A DNA stretch of 6,150 nucleotides, taken from contig CALAKO010000098.1 of assembly GCA_937922955.1 (NCBI GenBank), positions 1 to 6,150 of the forward strand. Direction: 5' to 3'. The notes beneath the pieces were generated by a model, which saw nothing but the letters and a program-made list of their open reading frames with translations, had not been told where the DNA came from and did no database searches. This DNA comes from an uncultured Peptococcaceae bacterium (GTDB lineage: Bacteria; Bacillota; Peptococcia; Peptococcales; Peptococcaceae). Positions 1 to 5,408 of the stretch are shown here, piece by piece. The position numbers were made by a program, and so were the translations under genes. How positions within the stretch are numbered: position 1 is the stretch's first letter; each line of letters begins with the position of its first letter.

Positions 1-599
1 AGCATGACCTTCAGTTCCTGGGCGATCCAGCTGGTGTTAACCTTCGTGTTATGCAGGAATTGGGTTATACCAATGTGAAATATGATGAAAACGGCAATGA
101 ATTGCAGGAAATCGATTGGGAAAGAACCAAAGCCATTGCTACTCGCGAATGCAACATTCACATCAACTTAAAGGGCCGCGACAAACATGGTATTGTCGAT
201 CCAGCCGACAAGTACGAACTGGAAGAGCAGATCATGACCGATCTGTATGGGTACAAAGATAAGAAGACCGGAAAACGTATTGTAGCGCTGGCATTGCGCA
301 ACAAAGATGCGGTACTGCTTGGTTATGGCGGACCAGACTGTGGTGATATTTGCTACTGGATGGCAGAAGGCTACAACTTTGACCATGGTGACTGCTTGTC
401 CACGACCTATGGGGAAAAGGATACATCCGTATCACCAATCTTTATTGCAGCAGGTGAAGGTATTAAAGAAGGGTTTGAAACCGAACGAATCATTCGTCAA
501 GTTGACTTTGCGGCAACGGTCGCAGCATTGGGTGGTGTGAGAATGCCTCATCAGTGCGAAGGGGCACCAGTCTACCAGATTTTTGAAGAAGAATTTTAA
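1..599 (+). CDS. Alkaline-phosphatase-superfamily hydrolase (type I phosphodiesterase/nucleotide pyrophosphatase-like), C-terminal part
   Basis: The reading frame is open from the left edge (first whole codon at position 3, HDLQFLGDPAGVNLRV...), so the ATG at 51 is internal and the gene begins outside the window. About 199 residues are visible. They match the end of type I phosphodiesterase/AlkP-superfamily enzymes, metal-dependent hydrolases of phosphate or sulfate esters. A NLKGR..GIVDP segment lies near 165-200. An HG pair (His codon at 384-386) is followed by TTYGEKDTSVSPIFIAAG, where the last metal-binding histidine of the family usually sits. A closing VDFAATVAALGGVRMP-EGAPVYQI segment is typical of the family's C terminus. 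The nucleophile and the other metal ligands lie outside the window, so activity cannot be judged. The substrate is unknown; a sulfatase-like or phosphonate hydrolase role is possible. It is co-directional with the downstream permease, separated by about 117 bp that contain a stem-loop. Confidence 0.8.
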   Translation, partial: HDLQFLGDPAGVNLRVMQELGYTNVKYDENGNELQEIDWERTKAIATRECNIHINLKGRDKHGIVDPADKYELEEQIMTDLYGYKDKKTGKRIVALALRNKDAVLLGYGGPDCGDICYWMAEGYNFDHGDCLSTTYGEKDTSVSPIFIAAGEGIKEGFETERIIRQVDFAATVAALGGVRMPHQCEGAPVYQIFEEEF

Positions 600-612
600 T
601 CGGTTTTATAAT
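583..612 (+). promoter_or_regulatory. Candidate sigma-70 promoter for the permease gene
   Basis: TTGAAG (583-588) and an exact TATAAT (607-612) are 18 bp apart. The -35 box lies inside the last codons of the hydrolase gene. A transcript would begin near 618-620, just before the stem-loop at 628-670, so the stem-loop would sit at the very 5' end of the permease mRNA. The perfect -10 box is the main support; the -35 box and the spacing are only fair. Confidence 0.4.
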
Positions 613-627
613 TAAGAGGGATAGATG

Positions 628-670
628 ATGAATGGGCTGTTATGCTGTAATAACGTAACAGCCCATTCAT
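628..670 (+). terminator. Perfect 15-bp stem-loop: probable terminator or leader attenuator
   Basis: Arm ATGAATGGGCTGTTA (628-642) is the exact reverse complement of 656-670, with a 13-nt loop (643-655). The stem lies 28 bp after the hydrolase stop codon. The tail TTAATTTAAATAA is only moderately U-rich, so termination may be partial. Its position between two co-directional genes favours a terminator for the hydrolase transcript. Because a TATAAT lies immediately upstream, it could instead act as a 5' leader structure of the permease mRNA. Confidence 0.5.
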
Positions 671-701
671 TTAATTTAAATAAGCAGAAACAAACGAAAG
701 A

Positions 702-719
702 AGGCGAGGACAATTAGTG
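702..719 (+). promoter_or_regulatory. Ribosome binding site and GTG start proposed for the permease
   Basis: AGGCGAGG (702-709) is followed after 7 nt by GTG (717-719), which is ideal spacing. This GTG frame stops after seven codons (TAA 738-740) unless one base is restored near the AAA at 735-737. Restoration joins it to the permease frame. This is the only start with a good ribosome binding site upstream of the first membrane segment. Confidence 0.45.
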
Positions 720-2107
720 CGACACCTCGTATACAAATAAGTCGATCACTTGGCATAAAATGGGCAGTTTGCATTATTTTAGCAGCAATCTTTCTATTTA
801 TTCCAGAAGAAGGATTTTATAGTCATCAGGTTAAATTGTTTTTTGCAATCACTGTTTTCTGTTTAGCGTTGAGTGCTACAGAAATCATTCCGGATTTTAT
901 TGTTGCAATTTTGTTGCCAGGACTGTGGATTTTCTTTGGTGTAACAGATTTGGCAACGGCGATGTCGGCATGGACAAGCCCCACAATTTTGATGGTTGCT
1001 GGTGCGTTTTTTATGGCGGCCAGCCTTGAACATTGTGGATTGTTGAGACGGCTTGCTCTTTACTTAATGTGTAAGGTAAATGGAAATTATTTTTTGTTGC
1101 TTTTGGCATTAATGATTGTAGGTGTAATCATTAACATTATGACATTTGGCGCAGCATTTGTGATTGTGCCAGCCATGGCGGTAGGACTGTGCATTTCTCT
1201 GGATGGAATGGGTAAAAAAATTGGCGCCGGACTGGGAGCAGCAGCAATTTTAGGTTGCGTAACGTCAAATACTTATACCTATATGGCAGCAAGCTGGGGC
1301 GTTATTAATACCATGGGGGCAGAGTATCTGGGAGATACTCTGATTACTCCTTTCATTATGATGGTGCATAACTGGCCTATGTTTTTTGTTTCGATTGGTA
1401 TTTTATTTGTGGCCTATTTAATGTATCGTCCGAAAGATGGTTTGGGTGATATTACCTATTTTCGTGATCAGTTGGCGGCAATGGGAACCATTACACGTAG
1501 AGAAAAAGTGAATGCTATTATATTAGGAGTACTTATTTTCTACGTATTTACTGTTCAGTGGACAGGCTTGCCAATGGAAGCTGGGTTTGTCATTATTCCA
1601 TGTTTACTGTATTTACCGGGGTTGCATGGCGCAACAGATAAAACAGTAGATAAAACCAATTTGAAGACCATTTTTTTCATGGCAAGCTGTATGGCAATTG
1701 GAACGGTAGCAACAAGCTTAAAGTTAGGTGATGTTTTAGCTGATTTTTGTTTAACGCTGTTAAATGGCAACGATAATATCATTGTAATTTTTGTTGTTGT
1801 ATTCTTTATTGTATTTTTGTTGAACTTTCTCATGACCCCGATGGCGATTTGGTCTTTATTAACGGCACCGTTATTATCAATTGCAGTAAATTTGGGGTAT
1901 GATCCGTTACCATTTGCTTATGTTATTGGTGCTTGTTCGGATGCCATTTTATTGCCATATGAATATGCTCCATATTTGGTGATCTATGGTTTTGGACTAA
2001 TGAAAATGAAAGATTTCATTGTTTTCAATGCCGTTCGTTCTTTGTTGGTTTTGGCAGGGATTATATTTGTCTTAAATGGATATTGGCACCTCATCGGGTT
2101 GTTTTAA
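717..2107 (+). CDS. Divergent DASS/SLC13-like anion permease with apparent 1-bp frameshift at its N terminus
   Basis: This is a polytopic inner-membrane protein with roughly ten or more hydrophobic segments, resembling divalent-anion:sodium symporters (SLC13/DASS: dicarboxylates, citrate, sulfate). Family-like blocks are a W-A-V-C-I-I-L-A-A first helix (761 on), TEIIPDF near 880, WTSPTILMVAGAFFMAASLE, GAGLGAAAILGCVTSNTYTYMAAS, and near the end GACSDAILLPYEYAPYLVIYGFGLMKMKDF, which corresponds to the family's ML-P-TPPN-A segment. The permease frame is open from 680, yet it has no ATG, GTG or TTG before TTG 836, and starting there would delete helix 1. A GTG at 717 with a strong ribosome binding site is one base out of frame; one extra A at 735-737 would give MRHLVYKISRSLGIKW and a 463-residue protein, a normal family length. 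An ATT start at 713 is an alternative. The SNT motifs expected at the two substrate/sodium hairpins are not conserved, so sodium coupling and substrate are uncertain. A terminator follows. Confidence 0.7.
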
Positions 2108-2123
2108 TATTGGAAAACTTTTT

Positions 2124-2155
2124 GAGAGAGGCGCTCGTCTCTCTTATTTTGTTTG
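2124..2155 (+). terminator. Intrinsic terminator after the permease gene
   Basis: The sequence 2125-2132 (AGAGAGGC) pairs with 2137-2144 (GTCTCTCT), including one G-T pair, around a GCTC tetraloop. It is followed by a T-rich tail TATTTTGTTT. It begins 17 bp after the permease stop codon and closes that transcription unit just before the next promoter. Confidence 0.75.
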
Positions 2156-2180
2156 GCAAGGTATCATTTAATTATATGAT
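2153..2180 (+). promoter_or_regulatory. Sigma-70 promoter of the zinc-ribbon/ABC/unknown operon
   Basis: TTGGCA (2153-2158) and TATGAT (2175-2180) are 16 bp apart, each one mismatch from consensus. Transcription would start near 2187, giving a leader of only about 17 nt with AGGAG at 2191-2195. The -35 box overlaps the T-tail of the preceding terminator. No operator-like repeat is evident here. Confidence 0.6.
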
Positions 2181-2203
2181 GAAAATGAAAAGGAGTCTTT
2201 AAA

Positions 2204-2611
2204 ATGAGTTTTGAAAATGAAAGTAGAACCGATATGCTGCAAAAACGCAGCGAGCGTTGTGTATGTAAATATTGTGGTGGCAAATTGCGTGTGAAAAGCA
2301 TCTCATTTAATGAAATTGTCGATGGACGTACGGAATTGTATTGTGATAAGTGTGGACGAATCGAATTCGGTGTGGAACCAGAAATTTATCAGAATGCCAA
2401 ATATTATGTTGATGAGTTTGACTATAATTGCTATCCAGACATGGATTATACGGAAACCACACGTCAGATGTCGGTAGCACGTGTAGCTGAGATCATGGAT
2501 TGGTTGGTAACAAACATCGGCATTGTTGGCAAGGATGGTTTTTCGGTACCAATTGAAATGGATAGGAATCGTGTCAGTGAATGCTTGCATCTGACGGATA
2601 GTGACTTATAA
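2204..2611 (+). CDS. Small zinc-ribbon protein of unknown function
   Basis: This is a 135-residue soluble protein. The start ATG is 8 nt after AGGAG (2191-2195). The N-terminal third carries two CxxC knuckles, C21-K-Y-C24 and C47-D-K-C50, separated by 22 residues. That is a classic zinc-ribbon arrangement likely to bind one Zn(II); an extra Cys lies at 19. The rest (about 55-135) is acidic and rich in Tyr and Asp, with a helical stretch around MSVARVAEIMDWLV, and has no membrane segment. I do not recognise a named family. It is the first gene of a three-gene operon, 12 bp before the ABC ATPase. A structural or nucleic-acid-binding partner role is possible but only inferred from the zinc ribbon and gene order. 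Confidence 0.75.
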   Translation: MSFENESRTDMLQKRSERCVCKYCGGKLRVKSISFNEIVDGRTELYCDKCGRIEFGVEPEIYQNAKYYVDEFDYNCYPDMDYTETTRQMSVARVAEIMDWLVTNIGIVGKDGFSVPIEMDRNRVSECLHLTDSDL

Positions 2612-2623
2612 AAGAGGGTGAGA

Positions 2624-3463
2624 ATGATGCAAGAGGATAAGATTATAGATGTTGAGAAGCTTTCGCTAAAAGCGGGATATCGCTATCTCTTGAAAGACAT
2701 CACTTGGCAGGTAAAGCCTGGGGAACACTGGGTGGTATTCGGGATGAATGGCTGTGGAAAAACTACGCTGTTAAGCTTATTAGCTGGTTACAAACAAGCG
2801 ACCTCTGGTCGGCTTTCTGTTTTAGGTGAACAGTATAGTCCGGAGAATATCATTGATTTGAGAAAGCGCATTGCCTGGGTCAGTGGATCATTTTTTGAAC
2901 AGAAATTTACGAAAGAATCGGCGCTGGATATCGTTCTGTCCGGTAAAACTGGTGCTCTTGGACGGGATCAACATACGATTACCAACTATGACATCAAAAA
3001 AGCAAAACATTTATTGAAAGAATTGCATCTTGGCGAACGCATTTATCAACCGTTTCATATGATGAGTAAGGGCGAACGTCAAAATACGTTGATTGCGCGT
3101 GCGTTATTGGGAAAACCTGAAATCCTTTTGTTGGACGAACCATGCACAGGTTTGGATATTTTGGCACGTGAGCATTTGTTAAATACACTGCGTGATTTGG
3201 CCAATAACAGCGAGCTGACCATTATTTATGTGACCCATCATACTGAAGAAATCTTGCTGGATGTGTTCAAGAAAACGATGCTCTTGAAAAAGGGGTTAAT
3301 GTTTGCACAAGGTGATACGGAAGAGATTTTTAACGATGAAACGTTTACGGCATTTTTGGACGCACCAACCCATATTACACCGAGATCTTATCACGGCTTG
3401 GAGGCTCATGTAGAAACACTGTCCCATGTGGCTGATTTAATGAAGGGGGTTGAAGAAAAATGA
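2624..3463 (+). CDS. Stand-alone ABC ATPase, YlmA/ModF-like (COG1119)
   Basis: This is a single-domain ABC ATPase of about 279 residues. Counting from the in-frame GTG at 2618, it has an aromatic A-loop region (Y21-R-Y23), Walker A GMNGCGKT (42-49), an ABC signature MSKGERQ (149-155, a variant of LSGGQ), Walker B EILLLDEP (168-175), D-loop TGLD (177-180) and switch histidine in VTHH (H207). CTGLDILAREHLL and IIYVTHHTEEIL closely resemble the YlmA/ModF-type group. The Q-loop region reads WVSGSFFEQ, so its glutamine is displaced or absent. The GTG lies inside the ribosome binding site AGAGGG (2613-2618); ATG 2624 or 2627 are better spaced and 2624 is used here. No membrane partner is in the operon, so it either works with a distant permease or is a non-transport ATPase. 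The downstream gene overlaps by 4 bp (ATGA). Confidence 0.85.
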   Translation: MMQEDKIIDVEKLSLKAGYRYLLKDITWQVKPGEHWVVFGMNGCGKTTLLSLLAGYKQATSGRLSVLGEQYSPENIIDLRKRIAWVSGSFFEQKFTKESALDIVLSGKTGALGRDQHTITNYDIKKAKHLLKELHLGERIYQPFHMMSKGERQNTLIARALLGKPEILLLDEPCTGLDILAREHLLNTLRDLANNSELTIIYVTHHTEEILLDVFKKTMLLKKGLMFAQGDTEEIFNDETFTAFLDAPTHITPRSYHGLEAHVETLSHVADLMKGVEEK

Positions 3464-4410
3464 CGGACCTGAGAAAAATGAGTTTGTTTCGTGACGTACA
3501 GGTGGCGTTGGATTTCCAGCAAATGGCTGCAGAAGGTTATGTGGATACCGAATTTACCATGTATGGTACGGCCTATTATCAGGATGGGCAGCGTCACTAC
3601 ATCATCAGCAGTGACGAAACAAGGGTGATCGATTTTATTGAATCATCAGAGGCCAGAGATTTGTTGACAATGCCGATTGAATCATTGACAGAAGTGTGTC
3701 ATGTGCCGCTTGGTGAAAAGGAACGCATTGCTCATGATGTAAAAATCCGTTTGGCACATCGCTTGCAGTTATGCTATCCATTGGAATTCTTTGAGTGTTT
3801 GGATGCACTGAATTGCAGTGAAAATAATGATTTGGCCCAGCCTATATTAGAAAAAATGTGCAAAAAAATAGCCAACACTTTCTCGGAAGAAAAGTTGACT
3901 ATTGTCGAAGACTCAATGAGGAATGCTTATAAAAGAAAAGTGTTAACCAAACAAAGTTATGAAACTTTTGAGCGATGGTTTGAACAGGAACGGGAAAACC
4001 TTGAGGAGGACATTATTCCAAAAGATATCCTAAGCAAGACATGGTATACGGTTTCCTATGAAGATCGTCCAGATCATATCAAACAGTTGGTGAATGCACG
4101 TAAAGAGTGGGTGTATCAAAAGCGCGCACGCCTTGAAAAAGAAGGGAAAATCGTAGCACCGATTTATCAGCAGACGTATTGGTATAACAACCAAACAGCC
4201 ATGCAAGACACTCAGGAAAAACATAAAGAACACAGTAAAGCATTGTTAGACAACGACTATATGCAAGCGGTCAAAGAGATTGCAATGTTGCCTGCGGCTG
4301 TCGATAAAAAAGCTTTTGAAGCAGCAGTAGCGGAATGTGAGAAAAATTACAGCAACACGGCATTGGAAGCTTTACAGTATTATGGTCGTCTCTGGAGCGT
4401 TTCAAATTAA
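3460..4410 (+). CDS. Conserved-looking soluble protein of unknown function, coupled to ABC ATPase
   Basis: This is a 316-residue protein whose ATG overlaps the ABC gene stop as ATGA, with AGGGGG about 9 nt upstream. Tight translational coupling with the ATPase is likely. There is no signal peptide or membrane segment. The first 85 or so residues look mixed and possibly beta-rich (EFTMYGTAYYQDGQRHYIISSDETRVIDFIESSEA). The remainder is charged and mostly helical, with a Glu/Arg/Trp-rich centre (SYETFERWFEQERENLEED) and a basic stretch (NARKEWVYQKRARLEKEGK). I see no catalytic motif I can name and do not recognise a family. Operon position suggests it serves the ATPase and zinc-ribbon protein, perhaps as a scaffold, regulator or substrate-handling partner; that is inference only. 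Its stop overlaps the stop of the convergent lysR gene. Confidence 0.75.
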   Translation: MTDLRKMSLFRDVQVALDFQQMAAEGYVDTEFTMYGTAYYQDGQRHYIISSDETRVIDFIESSEARDLLTMPIESLTEVCHVPLGEKERIAHDVKIRLAHRLQLCYPLEFFECLDALNCSENNDLAQPILEKMCKKIANTFSEEKLTIVEDSMRNAYKRKVLTKQSYETFERWFEQERENLEEDIIPKDILSKTWYTVSYEDRPDHIKQLVNARKEWVYQKRARLEKEGKIVAPIYQQTYWYNNQTAMQDTQEKHKEHSKALLDNDYMQAVKEIAMLPAAVDKKAFEAAVAECEKNYSNTALEALQYYGRLWSVSN

Positions 4411-5324
4411 AACAATGCTTTAAAAATTTTAATAAAGGTGCGAATGCTGTTTTCATGTTCTAATAAGTAGTTTTGAGGCATTAGTGAATAAAGACTTAGT
4501 GGAGGGCAATTTTTAACAGGCAATACAGTGATATCTGAAATGATATCAGGTAATGCAGTATGATTTTTTAAGGCAGACTTGTTAATAAAACCAATGGCAT
4601 TTTGATTGAGAATAGCATTTTGGTACACTAACAAATTGTTCGTAATGGTATGATAATTAGGTGCGCCATATTCTTCCAACAAGTGACGAACGGGATTTGC
4701 GAATCCATAACTGTTTTGATAGATGGTTATTGGATATTTTAAAATGGTGCGTAAAGAAACGCTTTTCTGTTTAGCAAGAGAATGGTTTTTGGAAATAGCG
4801 ATATAGAGTTTGTCTTCGTAGATGGGGAAAACAGCAAAATTGGGATCCGAGTTTGGGAGCAAATCAAAAGAGGCTAATAAGCCTAATGCTGGAGTAAACT
4901 CTTCTTTTATTAAGGCGATGATTTCGTTGCTTTCTTTTTCGATAAGCATTGGCTGCACAGCGGGGCATACGTGATTAAATCGCTTCATAATATTTGGGAT
5001 AAAAGCGTTGCCAACCGCTGGCGGGAAAAAGATTAATAATTCTTCTTTTTCTTCTTTTAATGCATCTTCAGCAAGATTCATTTTAGCCAGTGTATCATCG
5101 AGCTTCAAAAGAACTTCTTCTGCTGTTTTGCGCAGGATCTGGCCATTTTCTGTTAAAGACATACCGCGCGCGTGTCGATGAAACAGAGGGCAGCCAATTT
5201 CATCTTCGAGTTTAGTCATTGATACATTCATAGCCTGTTGGGAAATATGCGCTTGTTCACTGGCTTTGTTAATGGAACCGTGTAGGTCGATCAGTATGAG
5301 ATAACGTAATTGGTCAATGTTCAT
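4407..5324 (-). CDS. LysR-type transcriptional regulator
   Basis: This 305-residue protein has the normal length of the LysR family. The N-terminal winged helix-turn-helix is clear: MNIDQLRYLILIDLHGSINK, then ASEQAHISQQAMNVSMTKLEDEIG, then PLFHRHARGMSLTENG (residues 1-65). A linker helix follows (to about 90), rich in Lys/Glu/Leu. The C-terminal two-lobed effector-binding domain runs from about 92 (ELLIFFPPAVGNAF...) to the end. The start ATG is 6 nt after GGAGGA (5331-5336 on this strand). LysR proteins bind DNA as oligomers and respond to small molecules; the ligand here is unknown. The gene is convergent with the three-gene operon and shares a TTAA containing both stop codons. The upstream gene on the same strand is the M20 dipeptidase. 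Targets are not evident, as no divergently transcribed neighbour exists. GC is low (about 33% in 4561-4680 by hand count). Confidence 0.93.
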   Translation of the reverse strand: MNIDQLRYLILIDLHGSINKASEQAHISQQAMNVSMTKLEDEIGCPLFHRHARGMSLTENGQILRKTAEEVLLKLDDTLAKMNLAEDALKEEKEELLIFFPPAVGNAFIPNIMKRFNHVCPAVQPMLIEKESNEIIALIKEEFTPALGLLASFDLLPNSDPNFAVFPIYEDKLYIAISKNHSLAKQKSVSLRTILKYPITIYQNSYGFANPVRHLLEEYGAPNYHTITNNLLVYQNAILNQNAIGFINKSALKNHTALPDIISDITVLPVKNCPPLSLYSLMPQNYLLEHENSIRTFIKIFKALF

Positions 5325-5370
5325 ACAAATTCCTCCATCGTATTAATTTATTACAATTGACCGATGTTTT

Positions 5371-5408
5371 GCAGCTGTCATAGTACTATGACAGCTGCTT
5401 TTTTATTT
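5371..5408 (+). terminator. 28-bp perfect palindrome with T-run, + strand terminator polarity
   Basis: GCAGCTGTCATAGT (5371-5384) is followed immediately by its exact reverse complement (5385-5398) and then TTTTTTATTT (5399-5408). On the + strand this is a strong intrinsic terminator. On the minus strand, the direction of both flanking genes, the hairpin is followed by AAAAC, so it lacks a U-tract. It starts 46 bp upstream of the lysR start codon and its T-run overlaps the last codons of the dipeptidase gene. It may stop + strand transcription entering from the lysR side, act as an mRNA 3' stabiliser for the dipeptidase, or be an operator for lysR autoregulation. Confidence 0.65.

Noticed and set aside
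168..386. Minus-strand reading frames opposite the hydrolase
   Set aside because: They are antisense to a well-supported coding frame, with no ribosome binding site or recognisable product.
836..838. TTG as the start of the permease
   Set aside because: The frame is open 156 bp further upstream, and that stretch encodes a hydrophobic helix and a family-like N terminus. There is only a weak AGG before the TTG.
1265..1273. SNT tripeptide as the canonical first DASS sodium motif
   Set aside because: It lies after the first hairpin, in GAAILGCVTSNTYTYMAAS, which matches the later GG-T-GTPPN-like segment. The expected hairpin position reads IMTFGAA.
2618..2620. GTG as start of the ABC ATPase
   Set aside because: It overlaps the ribosome binding site AGAGGG. 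ATG 2624 or 2627 is properly spaced from that site.
4420..4432. TTAAAAATTTTAA palindrome as terminator between the unknown gene and lysR
   Set aside because: The stem is entirely A/T and lies inside the lysR coding region; it would be too weak to terminate.
4529..4548. TGATATC/GATATCA stem-loop as a + strand terminator within lysR
   Set aside because: The stem is 7 bp and AT-rich, and the nearest T-run (4563-4569) is about 14 nt away. It is explained by the coding sequence.
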